Shown: positions 50,025-59,076, counted from the first letter of the stretch. The stretch is 64,000 nt of DNA from Brooklawnia propionicigenes (GCF_030297015.1 NZ_AP028056.1:1746939-1810938), one strand, 5' to 3'. Numbers and translations: made by a program. The notes: a model not told the origin generated them from the letters alone.

Positions 50025-51205
50025 GCGACAATAACGCCGCTGCCGACGCATCGATAGCCACCGACTCCGCGTCCGCCGCCCCCACCGAGACAGCTCCCAC
50101 CGAGTCCGCCGCGCCGCAGGCCGGACAACACACCGTCGTCTGGACGATCCTCGGCGTCGTCGTGCTGTTGGGCCTCGGCTTCCTCGTCCACTCCCTGACC
50201 GAATGGGTGCCGGCCGCTACCAAGGGCACCGGCTTCGGCCAGATCGCGAAGTCGATCGAGTTCCCCGTCTATGCGATCCTCGTCGGCTTCGCCGCCAACG
50301 CGATCTTGTCCGCGCTGGGCCTGCGGAAGAAGATGTCGAGGGCCTTCCGCACCGAGTTCCTGATCAAGACCGGCCTGGTCCTGCTCGGCGCCTCCATCAA
50401 CTTCGCGGTCATCGCGAAGGCCGCGGTGCCCGCCATCGTCCAGGCCTGTCTGCTGATCACCGCCGTCTTCTTGTTCACCTGGTGGTTCTCCGGCGTGCTC
50501 GGGCTGGACGACAAACTCCGCGCCCTGCTGAGCTCGGCGATCTCGATCTGCGGCGTCTCGGCCGCCGTCGCCGCCGCGGGCGCAGTACAGGCCAAGAAGG
50601 AGCAACTCGCCTACACGGCCTCGCTGGTGATCGCCTTCGCGGTTCCGATGATCTTCCTGCTGCCCTGGGCCTCCGGGCTGCTCGGGCTCAGCCCCGCGGT
50701 CACCGGCGCCTGGATCGGCGGCAATATCGACACCACCGCAGCCGTCACCGCCGCGGGCACGATGGCCGGTGAGCAGCCGCTGCAGATCGCGACCATCGTC
50801 AAGGTCACCCAGAACGCGCTGCTCGGTGTGGTCGCCGTGCTGCTGACGATGTACTTCACCGTCAAGACCCAGCGCGAGGCCGGCGATACCTCGGCTCCGA
50901 CGCTGATCACCTTGTGGCGCAGCTTCCCGAAGTTCGTGCTCGGCTTCCTGATCGCCTCCGTCGTGGCGACCATCTTCGCGTCCAACGCCGATCCCACCTT
51001 CGCCGCTTCCGCAATCGGCGTCGCCAACGAGCTGCGCACCTGGTTCCTGATCCTGGCGTTCGTCAGCATCGGCCTGGAGTTCAGCTTCGGTTCGCTGAAG
51101 GAAGCGGGCTGGAAGCCGGTGCTCGTCTTCGCCGCGGCCACGGTCGTGAATCTGGCGGTCGGGCTGCTGCTGGCCGTCCTGCTGTGGGGCAGCTTCACCT
51201 TCTGA
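50021..51205 (+). CDS. YeiH/UPF0324-family putative sulfate exporter
   Basis: A 394-residue membrane protein with about ten helices and the family blocks IEFPVYAILVGFAANAIL, FLIKTGLVLLGASINFAVI, ISICGVSAAVAAAGAVQAKK and TGAWIGGNIDTTAAVTAAGT. The N-terminal 40 residues are Ala/Thr-rich and cytoplasmic. The start is GTG with the stop of the small gene before it. Sulfate or sulfonate export is the annotation for the family but is weakly tested. It precedes an aldolase-like gene by 3 bp. Confidence 0.85.
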   Translation: MSDNNAAADASIATDSASAAPTETAPTESAAPQAGQHTVVWTILGVVVLLGLGFLVHSLTEWVPAATKGTGFGQIAKSIEFPVYAILVGFAANAILSALGLRKKMSRAFRTEFLIKTGLVLLGASINFAVIAKAAVPAIVQACLLITAVFLFTWWFSGVLGLDDKLRALLSSAISICGVSAAVAAAGAVQAKKEQLAYTASLVIAFAVPMIFLLPWASGLLGLSPAVTGAWIGGNIDTTAAVTAAGTMAGEQPLQIATIVKVTQNALLGVVAVLLTMYFTVKTQREAGDTSAPTLITLWRSFPKFVLGFLIASVVATIFASNADPTFAASAIGVANELRTWFLILAFVSIGLEFSFGSLKEAGWKPVLVFAAATVVNLAVGLLLAVLLWGSFTF

Positions 51206-51208
51206 TCC

Positions 51209-51856
51209 ATGATTGATGCCGTGAACCCACGCGTCGAACTGCCTGCCGGACTCGTCGAGACCAGGGCCATTGTGCTGCTGCCCGGCTGCACCCTGGACGA
51301 GGCGGTCGCCCCGGTCGAGGTCCTCATCGAGGAAGGTCTGCCGATCCTCAGCCTCAGTCCGGGTCAGCGGTTGACCCCGTCCATGCTGCGCCGCGTGTTC
51401 GGACGCCGGCTGCAGGTCGGGACCCATGACCTGCGCACCCCCGCGGACGCGCAGTGGGCGGTATCTGAGCAGGCCGCCTTCGCCCTCACCCTGGCTGACG
51501 ACGACCAGCTCCGCTCAGAGCTCGCCGCCGCCCAGATCCCGCAGTGCCCGGCCGCGCTCACTCCGACCGAGATCGCCAACGCCTGGAAGCAACCGGATGC
51601 GGCCGCGGTCCAGGTCGTCCCGGCCGGGGTGCTCGGCACGAGCTACCCGGCGCAGCTGGCCGCCCTGCTGCCCGACATCGCAGTGCTGGCCCGCGGGGCC
51701 GAGTCGGTGCACGAGGTCAAGGCTTGGCTGGGTGCCGGAGCGGTGGCGGTGTGCCTGGCCGACAGGCTCATCGGGGACGCCCTGCATCGCGGCGATCTGA
51801 GTGCGTTGCGCTCTCGTGCTCGTCCGATCGTCGAGGCCACCCGAACCCGCAGCTAG
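51209..51856 (+). CDS. KDPG-aldolase-like protein without catalytic lysine
   Basis: A 215-residue TIM-barrel-like protein similar in layout to 2-keto-3-deoxy-6-phosphogluconate aldolase: IVLLPGCTLDEAVAPVEVLI at the start, VQVVPAGVLGTSYPAQLAAL, and a GAGAVAVCLADRLIGDAL end. In Eda-type enzymes the Schiff-base Lys is in the KFFPAE motif; here that position is Gln (VQVVPAG), and the usual TLRTP Glu region is changed too. It may not be an aldolase. It follows the transporter gene closely and ends at a hairpin terminator. Confidence 0.6.
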   Translation: MIDAVNPRVELPAGLVETRAIVLLPGCTLDEAVAPVEVLIEEGLPILSLSPGQRLTPSMLRRVFGRRLQVGTHDLRTPADAQWAVSEQAAFALTLADDDQLRSELAAAQIPQCPAALTPTEIANAWKQPDAAAVQVVPAGVLGTSYPAQLAALLPDIAVLARGAESVHEVKAWLGAGAVAVCLADRLIGDALHRGDLSALRSRARPIVEATRTRS

Positions 51857-51875
51857 CCGTCCGGACGGCCCTTTC
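51856..51875 (+). terminator. Hairpin terminator after the aldolase-like gene
   Basis: GCCGTCCGGACGGC forms a perfect stem overlapping the stop codon, followed by CCTTTCT. Confidence 0.55.
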
Positions 51876-51916
51876 TGAATCTTTTCTGAGCAGATTCCCC
51901 TGACAACTTGTGTTCT

Positions 51917-51946
51917 CCTGAGAAGATCCTTAAGATTCTTCTCAGG
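51917..51946. promoter_or_regulatory. 30-bp near-palindrome before the first cell-wall protein
   Basis: Perfect 10-bp arms CCTGAGAAGA and TCTTCTCAGG flank TCCTTAAGAT. It ends 28 bp before the chosen GTG start. It may be an operator or a 5'-leader hairpin. CCTTAAG also occurs before the paralogous gene (52984). Confidence 0.5.
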
Positions 51947-51974
51947 AATGACAGACAATCCCTTGGGAGAATCA

Positions 51975-52967
51975 GTGACAGCACGCCGAGCCATCCTCGA
52001 CCCGGGCACTGAGATCGACGACCCCATCACCCCCGTCTTCACCTACGCGTCCGCGCGTCGGGGGGTAGCCGACGAAGCCGTCATCGTTGACGACTCACCG
52101 GTCAGTGTTTCTGCGGCCCGCCGAGCCATCTCGGCCCCTATCAGTTTCGAGCCGGACGAAGCTCTCGGCAGCACCCGCCAGCTGCCGAAGGTCACCGGTG
52201 CCGTCTCGGCGAGGCCGGCCGTGAAGGGTCAGCGGCTGCGCCGCGGGCTGTTCGGAGCCGCCGCCGTGGCCACCGCATCCGCCATCCTGCTCACCCCCAG
52301 CGCCGTCAGCGTCGTGACCGCCCAACCGGCGCCGACTAGCGAGGAGACCATCTCCCGCGGCCTCGACCGCACCGAAGAAGCCATCAACCCGGTCACCTTG
52401 GCCAACGCGAAGGCGGCTGCCGAAGCCGAAGCAGCGCGCCAGGCCGAGGAGGCCCGTCAGGCCGAGGAGGCCGCCGCGGCTGCCGAAGCCGCCCGGGTGG
52501 CCGAAGAACAGCGCGTGGCTGCCGAGCAGACAGCCGCCGAGGCCGCCAAGCAGAGCCCGTCCCCAGCAGGGACATCGGCCACTACCGCCACCTCGTCGGC
52601 CCCGGCCGTGGCAACTGGTGGCAGCTGCTCGTTCGACGGATCCGGCCTTGGGCTCACCTCTCAGGCCTATGCCACCTTCCTGGCCGTGTGCGCGCAGTTC
52701 CCCAATGTCACCTCGTACGGTGGCTGGCGCAACTCAGCCGATGATCATGGCGCTGGCCAGGCCATTGACATCATGATCAGCGGCGACGCAGGTTGGCAGA
52801 TCGCCAACTGGCTGGTCGCCAACTCAAGCTCGCTGAACGTCGAATACGTCATCTATCAACAGAGCATGTGGGGTAACTGGGCCCCCAGCGCTGGCTTCAC
52901 CATGATGGAAGATCGCGGATCTCCCACCGCGAATCATTACGACCACGTGCATGTCACGGTACGCTGA
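51975..52967 (+). CDS. Secreted coiled-coil protein with LD-peptidase-like C-terminal domain (cell wall)
   Basis: GTG 51975 is preferred over ATG 51948: GGGAG stands six bases upstream, and the paralog starts the same way (TARRAILDP versus SARRALLDP). It is 330 residues long. A long N-terminal cytoplasmic part precedes the membrane signal near residue 90 (LFGAAAVATASAILLTPSAV). An Ala/Glu coiled coil follows (AEAARQAEEARQAEEA). The C-terminal 110 residues (VTSYGGWRNSADDHGAGQAI, DIMI, NHYDHVHVTV) resemble extracellular ARB_07466/M15-type domains with His-Asp ligands. It probably acts on peptidoglycan. Confidence 0.7.
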   Translation: MTARRAILDPGTEIDDPITPVFTYASARRGVADEAVIVDDSPVSVSAARRAISAPISFEPDEALGSTRQLPKVTGAVSARPAVKGQRLRRGLFGAAAVATASAILLTPSAVSVVTAQPAPTSEETISRGLDRTEEAINPVTLANAKAAAEAEAARQAEEARQAEEAAAAAEAARVAEEQRVAAEQTAAEAAKQSPSPAGTSATTATSSAPAVATGGSCSFDGSGLGLTSQAYATFLAVCAQFPNVTSYGGWRNSADDHGAGQAIDIMISGDAGWQIANWLVANSSSLNVEYVIYQQSMWGNWAPSAGFTMMEDRGSPTANHYDHVHVTVR

Positions 52968-52999
52968 CCACGGCACATCGCAACCTTAAGGATTGATAA

Positions 53000-54049
53000 A
53001 TGAGCGCACGAAGGGCACTGCTCGACCCGGTCGTCGACGCCACGGACAGCATTCAGCAGTCCTGCGCGCGGCGCGCCATGCCGACGCCACCCCTGGAGCT
53101 CGTGGACGACACGCTGCTCAGCGTGTCCGCCGCGCGAGCCACCCGCGCGATCGATGCGCCGCTGAGTTTCGAGCCGGACGAACCGCTGACCAGCACCCGT
53201 CAGCTTGCCGCCATCACCACCATCAAGCCCAAGCCGCGCGGCCTGCATTCCCGCCTGCAGCGTGGCCTGATGGGTGCAGCCGCAGTGGCAACCGCCAGCG
53301 CGGCACTCATCGTCCCGAATCTGTCGAGCACGGTCACCGCCGCCGAACCGGCGTTGCAGACCACCACGCCGATCTCGCGCAGCGCCGACCGGACCACGCT
53401 CGTCGATCCCGTCACCGAGCAGGATGCCCGCAATGCCGAAGAGGCCCGGCAGGCCGAGGCGGCCCGTCAGGCCGAGGAAGCTCGCCAGGCCGAAGAGGCT
53501 CGCCAGGCTGAGGAGGCCCGGCAGGCTGAAGAGGCTCGCCAGGCTGAGGAAGCCCGGCAGGCCGAAGCGGCCCGGCAGGCTGAGGAAGCGGCCGCCGCAG
53601 CGGCTGCCGCCAGCAGCGCGGCCAGCCAGACCACCGGTTCGGCGTCCACATCCGCCGCCACCTCGACAGCCGACACCGCGGCCATCGCCGGCTCGGCGAG
53701 CAGCACCGCCTCCGGCGCTGTCTCGATCGCGCTCGCCCAGGTCGGCAAGGCCTACTCGTGGGGTGCCACCGGCCCGAACGCCTTCGACTGCTCGGGTTTG
53801 ATGGTTTACTCCTACTCCGCGATGGGCGTCAGCCTGCCCCGCACCAGCGGCGCCATGATGTCGGCCGGCACCGCGGTGTCATCGACCTCGGCACTGCAGC
53901 CCGGCGACCTGATCATCTCCTACGGCGGCGGCCACGTCGGCATGTACATCGGCAACGGTCAGATGGTGCATGCAGCCGACTACGGCATCGGTGTCATCGT
54001 CAGCTCGATCAGCGGGTACGACATCACCGCAATGCGCCGGGTGGCCTGA
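53000..54049 (+). CDS. NlpC/P60-family peptidoglycan endopeptidase
   Basis: A 349-residue secreted hydrolase. The N-terminal SARRALLDPVV and FEPDEPLTSTRQL blocks match those of the upstream paralog, and the membrane signal is near 92-112 (LMGAAAVATASAALIVPNL). A coiled coil of EARQAE pentapeptide repeats is followed by an Ala/Ser/Thr linker. The NlpC/P60 domain (from about 235) has catalytic Cys in AFDCSGLMVYSYS and His in GGGHVGMYIGNG. It cuts peptide stems in peptidoglycan. AAGGA is eight bases before the ATG. The repeat coiled coil probably spans the wall as in RipA-like proteins. Confidence 0.88.
   Translation: MSARRALLDPVVDATDSIQQSCARRAMPTPPLELVDDTLLSVSAARATRAIDAPLSFEPDEPLTSTRQLAAITTIKPKPRGLHSRLQRGLMGAAAVATASAALIVPNLSSTVTAAEPALQTTTPISRSADRTTLVDPVTEQDARNAEEARQAEAARQAEEARQAEEARQAEEARQAEEARQAEEARQAEAARQAEEAAAAAAAASSAASQTTGSASTSAATSTADTAAIAGSASSTASGAVSIALAQVGKAYSWGATGPNAFDCSGLMVYSYSAMGVSLPRTSGAMMSAGTAVSSTSALQPGDLIISYGGGHVGMYIGNGQMVHAADYGIGVIVSSISGYDITAMRRVA
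53435..53590 (+). repeat. Tandem 15-bp repeat coding for EARQA pentapeptides
   Basis: About ten units of GAGGCTCGCCAGGCT-type codons with synonymous changes encode (E/A)ARQA(E). The copy number is likely to vary between strains. Confidence 0.8.
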
Positions 54050-54096
54050 GCCGGCTCGGGGCCGGTGGGAATTCCCGCTGGCCGTCTCGCCACTGG

Positions 54097-54123
54097 TAGG
54101 CCAAAACCCATAAGCTTGGCCTA
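54097..54123 (+). promoter_or_regulatory. Inverted repeat and -10 box at the pgi start
   Basis: TAGGCCAA (54097-54104) and TTGGCCTA (54116-54123) form a perfect 8-bp inverted repeat whose right arm touches the ATG. TAAGCT (54111-54116) lies six bases before the ATG and fits a leaderless -10 box, so a bound regulator would cover the promoter. Confidence 0.45.
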
Positions 54124-55796
54124 TGCGTACTCCCGTTGATGCGACTGCCACTCCCGCCTGGGCGGAACTCGCCCGGCTGCATGACGATCTGAATGTTGAT
54201 TTCCGCGCCTGGTTCGCCGACGATCCCGACCGGGCCCAGCGGTTCTCGCTCGCCGCTGCCGATCTCTATGCGGATCTGTCCAAGAACTACCTGACCGACG
54301 AGATCAAGGATGCACTCGTCCGGCTCGCCGAGCAGGTCGACCTTGCCGGCCGCCGTGAGGCGATGTTCGCCGGCGAGCGGATCAACACCACCGAGAACCG
54401 TTCGGTGCTGCACACGGCGTTGCGGCTGCCGCGCGACGCCTCCTTGATCGTTGACGGCGTGGATGTCGTCCAGCAGGTGCACGAAGTGCTCGACCGCATG
54501 TACGTCCTGGCCGACCAGATCCGCTCCGGCGAGTGGGTGGGCATCACCGGCAAGCCGATCCGCACCATCGTCAACATCGGAATCGGTGGCTCCGATCTGG
54601 GCCCCGTCATGGTTTACGAGGCGCTCAAGCCCTACCAGCAGCCCGGCCTCGAGTGCCGCTTCGTCAGCAATATCGATCCTGCCGACATCTACGAGACCAC
54701 CCATGACGTCGACCCCGAGACCGTGCTGTTCATCGTGGCGTCCAAGACCTTCACCACCTTGGAGACCATGACCAACGCCCGGATGGCCAAGAACTGGCTG
54801 CTGAACTCGCTGCAGACCAGTGGCATCATCGACAACACGGACGAGGCCCGGGCCGAGGCCATCCGCCGGCATTTCGTGGCCGTATCGACCAACCTCGAGA
54901 AGGTTGCCGAGTTCGGCATCGATCCGCAGAACGCCTTCGGGTTCTGGGACTGGGTCGGCGGCCGCTACTCGGTCGACTCGGCAGTCGGCCTGGCCGATGT
55001 CATCGCGATCGGGCCGGAAAACTGGCAGAGCGTCCTGGCGGGCTTCCACGCCATGGACGAACACTTCCGCACCGCGGACTTCTCCGAGAACCTGCCGGTG
55101 CTGATGGGTCTGCTCAACGTCTGGTACAACAACTTCTACGACGCCCAGTCGCACGCCGTGCTGCCGTATGCGCAGTACCTGCACCGCTTCGCCGCCTACC
55201 TGCAGCAACTCACCATGGAATCCAACGGCAAGCGCACCCGCTGGGATGCCTCACCGGTCACCACCCAGACCGGCGAGGTCTTCTGGGGTGAGCCGGGCAC
55301 CAACGGTCAGCACGCCTTCTACCAGCTGATTCACCAGGGGACCAAGGTGATTCCGGCCGACTTCATCGCCGCCGTGAACCCCGCGCACGCGCTGCGCGAA
55401 GGCGGGGTCGACGTGCACGCGCTCTTCTTGTCCAACTTCTTCGCGCAGACCGCGGCCCTCGCCTTCGGCAAGACCGCCGACGAGGTGCGCGCCGAAGGCA
55501 CCCGTGAGGCGATCGTCGAGGCGCGGGTCTTCCCGGGCAACAAGCCGACCACATCGATCATGGCCGCCGAGATCAGCCCGCGGGTCGTCGGTGAGCTGAT
55601 CGCCCTCTACGAGCACATCACCTTCGTCGAGGGGGTCGTCTGGGGCATCAACTCGTTCGATCAGTGGGGCGTCGAGTTGGGCAAGCAACTCGCCATGGAG
55701 ATCGCGCCGGCGGTGACCGGGGACGACGAGGCATTGGCTCGCCAGGATACGTCCACCCAGAACCTGATCGGCTTCTACCGCGATCATCGGATCTGA
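54123..55796 (+). CDS. pgi: Glucose-6-phosphate isomerase
   Basis: A 557-residue cytoplasmic enzyme of glycolysis/gluconeogenesis that converts glucose-6-P and fructose-6-P. Visible signatures are [33 protein letters not shown], the [10 protein letters not shown] and [15 protein letters not shown] phosphate-site blocks, [19 protein letters not shown] and the C-terminal [16 protein letters not shown]. The length is normal. There is no Shine-Dalgarno sequence; the mRNA is probably leaderless. The gene stands alone between the NlpC/P60 gene and the SanA-like gene. Confidence 0.96.
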   Translation: MRTPVDATATPAWAELARLHDDLNVDFRAWFADDPDRAQRFSLAAADLYADLSKNYLTDEIKDALVRLAEQVDLAGRREAMFAGERINTTENRSVLHTALRLPRDASLIVDGVDVVQQVHEVLDRMYVLADQIRSGEWVGITGKPIRTIVNIGIGGSDLGPVMVYEALKPYQQPGLECRFVSNIDPADIYETTHDVDPETVLFIVASKTFTTLETMTNARMAKNWLLNSLQTSGIIDNTDEARAEAIRRHFVAVSTNLEKVAEFGIDPQNAFGFWDWVGGRYSVDSAVGLADVIAIGPENWQSVLAGFHAMDEHFRTADFSENLPVLMGLLNVWYNNFYDAQSHAVLPYAQYLHRFAAYLQQLTMESNGKRTRWDASPVTTQTGEVFWGEPGTNGQHAFYQLIHQGTKVIPADFIAAVNPAHALREGGVDVHALFLSNFFAQTAALAFGKTADEVRAEGTREAIVEARVFPGNKPTTSIMAAEISPRVVGELIALYEHITFVEGVVWGINSFDQWGVELGKQLAMEIAPAVTGDDEALARQDTSTQNLIGFYRDHRI

Positions 55797-55853
55797 TCCC
55801 TGCGGTCTGCGATCCTGACAGCGCAATCAGGCCTGGTCTTTGACCAAGCCACG

Positions 55854-55859
55854 TAGGGT
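55854..55859 (+). promoter_or_regulatory. Probable -10 box before the SanA-like gene
   Basis: TAGGGT ends seven bases before the ATG, with no Shine-Dalgarno sequence between. Leaderless start likely. Confidence 0.35.
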
Positions 55860-55866
55860 TGGCCCC

Positions 55867-56508
55867 ATGCGCAAACTTTGGCGCGCGCTGCTCGCCCTGC
55901 TCCTGATCGCTCTGCTCGTCGTGGGAGGGCCATGGGCCCTCGTCCAGGTGCTGTCATTCGGGCGCACCTGGACCAGCGCGGATGAGGCACCCTCCAACGA
56001 CGTCGGACTGGTGATGGGTGCGGCGACCCTGAACGGTCGGCCCTCCGGTTATCTGAAGGCCCGGCTCGACCTGGCGTTGCAGCTGTGGGAGCAGGGCAAG
56101 ATCACCGTTTTCATCGTGTCGGGCAGCACCAGCGACGATGAGCCGGCCGTGATGCGCGCCTACCTCGAGGAGAACGGCGTCGATCCGCTCGACATCGTCG
56201 AGGACGAAGGCGGCAACTCCTCCTACTCGTCATGCGTGCGGGCCAAGGGAATCTTCGGGGTGACCCAGCTGACGGTCATTTCGCAGAGCTACCATGTGCC
56301 GCGCACCGTCGCCACCTGCCGGATGGTCGGCGTGGATGCCATCGGCGTCGGCGACGACGAGACACCCAAGAACGCGACCTGGCGCAGCTACGAACGCCGC
56401 GAGCTGATCGCCAACATCAAGATGATCGTCGACGTGGTGATGAAGACCGATGTCGGCACCCTCATCTACGATCCCGCAGTGGACGAAGCCTTGGCCCGGC
56501 ATCGTTAG
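55867..56508 (+). CDS. SanA/YdcF/ElyC-family membrane protein
   Basis: A 213-residue protein with one N-terminal TM (LLALLLIALLVVGGPWALV) and a DUF218 domain outside: VGLVMGAATLNGRPSGYLKA, ITVFIVSGSTSDDEPAVM, DIVEDEGGNSSYSSCVRAKG and VISQSYHVPRTVATCRMVG. The family is linked to envelope barrier function and vancomycin exclusion in E. coli; its chemistry is not settled. Confidence 0.85.
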   Translation: MRKLWRALLALLLIALLVVGGPWALVQVLSFGRTWTSADEAPSNDVGLVMGAATLNGRPSGYLKARLDLALQLWEQGKITVFIVSGSTSDDEPAVMRAYLEENGVDPLDIVEDEGGNSSYSSCVRAKGIFGVTQLTVISQSYHVPRTVATCRMVGVDAIGVGDDETPKNATWRSYERRELIANIKMIVDVVMKTDVGTLIYDPAVDEALARHR

Positions 56509-56561
56509 CCCGCAGACGGACGATTCCGGCCCATCCGTGAAGAGGTGAGACAATAGGCGGC

Positions 56562-58196
56562 ATGTCTTCACTGCCCTCGATTCTCTCCGAGCGGATCGAA
56601 GCGGTTGCCGGGGCCGACCCGGAGCTGCGTCCAGCCACCAAGCCGCAATTCGGTCACTTCCAGTCGAATGTCGCGTTGCGACTGGCCAAGCAGGAAGGCG
56701 CCAAACCGCGCGACGTAGCCCAGCGCATCGTCGGCGCCCTTAATCTGGACGATCTGTGCGAGCCCCCCGAGATCGCCGGGCCCGGTTTCATCAACTTCCG
56801 GCTGCGCACCGATGTGCTGGCCCACGCCGTCGACCAGCAGCTGGCTGACCCGCATGCCGGGATCGCCTGGGTCGACGACCCCAAGACGGTCGTCATCGAC
56901 TACTCGTCACCGAACGTGGCCAAGCAGATGCACGTCGGTCACCTGCGGTCGACCATCATCGGCGACTGTTTCAACCGGGTGCTGAGCGCCCAGGGAAACC
57001 GAGTGCTCGCCCAGAACCACATCGGTGACTGGGGACGGCAGTTCGGCATGCTGATCGAGCAGGTCACCGACGAGATGCTCGATCTGGACACCCTCGATCT
57101 GCCCGGCGCCGAAGCGCTCTACCGGCGCGCCAACACCCATCTCAATGAGGACGAGGCGTTCGCCGAACGCGCCCGCGAGCGGGTCGTGAAGCTGCAATCG
57201 GGCGATCCGGAGACCAGGGCCTCGTGGCAGCGCCTGATCAAGATCTCGCTGGCCGGGTTCAACCGCACCTACCAGCGGATGAATGTGCTGCTCACCGACG
57301 AGGACGTGGCGGGGGAGTCCGCCTACAACGAGATGCTCGGCCAGGTCGCCGATGATCTGGAGGCCCGCGGCATCGCCGTCCAGGACGGCGGGGCCCTGGT
57401 GGTCTTCGTGGACGGCTTCGACGCTCCGGCGATCATCCGCAACTCGACCGGGGGCTACGGCTACGACGCCACAGATGTGGCCGCGATCCGCTTCCGGGTG
57501 AACGAGCTGGGTGCCGAACGCATCATCTACGTCACCGACGCCCGGCAGGCACACCACTTTCAGCTGGTCTTCGCCGTCGCCCGGATGGCCGGATACCTGC
57601 CGGACGATGTGCAGGCGCAGCACGTCGGCTTCGGCATGGTGCTGGGGCCCGGCGGCACCCCGATCAAGACTCGTGACGGCGGCGCCGTCACCCTCGAAAG
57701 CCTCCTGGACGCCGCCGAGGAGCATGCGTCCCCCGAGATCGCGCTGGCCGCGATCAAGTACGCCGACCTGTCGAACAGCCTGCATAAGGACTACGTCTTC
57801 GACGCGGAGCGGATGACCCAGACCACCGGCGACACCGGACCCTATCTGCAGTACGCGCACTCGCGGTGCGCGGGCATCCTGCGCGAAGCCGCCGCTCGGG
57901 AGCTGACCTGGAGCATCGTCACGGTGCTGGACGAGCCGGCCGAGCAGGAACTCGCCTTGTGGCTGACTCGTTTCGGGGAGACCGTGCAGGCGGTGGCCGA
58001 CGAGTTGACCCCGCACAAGCTGTGCACCTACCTGTTCGAGCTGGCTACCAAGTTCTCGACCTTCTACGAGAAGTGCCCGGTGCTCAAGAGCGAGGGTGAG
58101 GTTCAGACCTCCCGGCTGGCGCTGGTCGCCGCGACCAAGCAGGTACTGGCCACCGGCCTCGGTCTGTTGGGAATCGTCGCTCCCGAGCGGATGTAG
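56562..58196 (+). CDS. argS: Arginyl-tRNA synthetase
   Basis: A 544-residue class I synthetase that charges tRNA-Arg. The N-terminal additional domain has KPQFGHFQSNVALRLAK. The HIGH-like motif is VAKQMHVGHLRSTIIGDCFN, with downstream GDWGRQFGMLI. GGTPIKTRDG stands at the KMSKS position, as usual for ArgRS variants. The C-terminal DALR anticodon-binding domain (YLQYAHSRCAGIL, CTYLFELATKFSTFYEKCPV) is complete. The gene is intact and housekeeping. Confidence 0.96.
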   Translation: MSSLPSILSERIEAVAGADPELRPATKPQFGHFQSNVALRLAKQEGAKPRDVAQRIVGALNLDDLCEPPEIAGPGFINFRLRTDVLAHAVDQQLADPHAGIAWVDDPKTVVIDYSSPNVAKQMHVGHLRSTIIGDCFNRVLSAQGNRVLAQNHIGDWGRQFGMLIEQVTDEMLDLDTLDLPGAEALYRRANTHLNEDEAFAERARERVVKLQSGDPETRASWQRLIKISLAGFNRTYQRMNVLLTDEDVAGESAYNEMLGQVADDLEARGIAVQDGGALVVFVDGFDAPAIIRNSTGGYGYDATDVAAIRFRVNELGAERIIYVTDARQAHHFQLVFAVARMAGYLPDDVQAQHVGFGMVLGPGGTPIKTRDGGAVTLESLLDAAEEHASPEIALAAIKYADLSNSLHKDYVFDAERMTQTTGDTGPYLQYAHSRCAGILREAAARELTWSIVTVLDEPAEQELALWLTRFGETVQAVADELTPHKLCTYLFELATKFSTFYEKCPVLKSEGEVQTSRLALVAATKQVLATGLGLLGIVAPERM

Positions 58197-58290
58197 CCCC
58201 GCCCGGGAACAGCCCACCGTCCGTTTGAGCCGTGCCGGGCGACCGGATGGTGCGTCGGATCGGCGTGCTGCGGCTACCTCAAACCAGCGG
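58197..58290. other. Convergent gap argS/ppgK
   Basis: About 94 bp with no gene. A shared terminator is expected, but none is evident by eye. Confidence 0.3.
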
Positions 58291-59064
58291 TCAGTTCTGC
58301 TTGTCCGTCAGTGTGTCGGCGGCGACCGCAGCGCCGACGATGCCGGCCTGATTGAGCAACTGCGCCGGCACGATCGGGGTCCGCAGGCTGAGCAGCGGCA
58401 AGAACTTCTCGTGGTTCTTCGACACCCCTCCGCCGACCACGAAGAGGTCGGGCCAGAAGTACCGCTCCATCGTCGAGTAATACTTCTGCAGCCGCTTCGA
58501 CCAGCGGGGATAGCTGAGGTGCTCCAGGGCCTTCGCATTAGCCGACGCCTTGGTCTCGGCATCGATGCCGTCGATCTCGATATGCCCGAGTTCGGTGTTG
58601 GGCACCAGCGTGCCGTCCATGATCAACGAGGTGCCGATGCCGGTACCCAGCGTCGTCATGATGACCAGCCCGGGGTGGTCCTTGGCGGCACCGAAGTGCA
58701 CCTCGGCCAGGCCGGCCGCGTCCGCATCGTTGATCAGCACAGTCTGACGTCCGAGCCGATCACTGAACAGCTGCTCGGCGTTCACTCCGACCCACGACGA
58801 GTGCAGATTCGCGATCATTGGGACGCTGCCGTGCACGACGGGGGCGGGTATGGCGATGCCGATCGGACCGTCACCGAGTTGGTCGGCGAACTTCTCGACG
58901 ATCTGAGCCACCACGTCCGCGCAGGCCTTCGGGGTGGACTTCTTCGGGGTTGGGATGCGGAGACGGTCCGCACTCAAGGTACCGGTCGCGAGGTCGACGG
59001 GGGCACCCTTGATGCCGGATCCGCCGATGTCAATACCGAGTACAGGCTGGGATGCTGATGTCAT
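58291..59064 (-). CDS. ppgK: Polyphosphate glucokinase
   Basis: A 257-residue ROK-family kinase. Phosphate motif 1 is [40 protein letters not shown] and the catalytic-Asp region [20 protein letters not shown] follow, then [20 protein letters not shown]. The C-terminal block [20 protein letters not shown] is typical of actinobacterial PPGK, which phosphorylates glucose using polyphosphate or ATP. The start looks leaderless (TAGCAT six bases before ATG). Confidence 0.93.
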   Translation of the reverse strand: MTSASQPVLGIDIGGSGIKGAPVDLATGTLSADRLRIPTPKKSTPKACADVVAQIVEKFADQLGDGPIGIAIPAPVVHGSVPMIANLHSSWVGVNAEQLFSDRLGRQTVLINDADAAGLAEVHFGAAKDHPGLVIMTTLGTGIGTSLIMDGTLVPNTELGHIEIDGIDAETKASANAKALEHLSYPRWSKRLQKYYSTMERYFWPDLFVVGGGVSKNHEKFLPLLSLRTPIVPAQLLNQAGIVGAAVAADTLTDKQN

Positions 59065-59070
59065 GCGGTA

Positions 59071-59076
59071 ATGCTA
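59071..59076 (-). promoter_or_regulatory. Probable leaderless -10 box of ppgK
   Basis: On the minus strand TAGCAT ends six bases before the ATG at 59064. No ribosome site is present. Confidence 0.45.

Noticed and set aside
49568-51427. 619-codon minus-strand frame opposite the YeiH-type gene
   Set aside because: Asp/Gly/Gln-rich antisense shadow of a clear membrane protein.
53435-53590. Repeat array as a CRISPR
   Set aside because: Repeats are 15-bp in-frame coding units without spacers, inside an NlpC/P60 gene. No CRISPR array was seen in the window.
56907-58217. Minus-strand frame opposite argS
   Set aside because: Shadow of argS; no ribosome site or motif.
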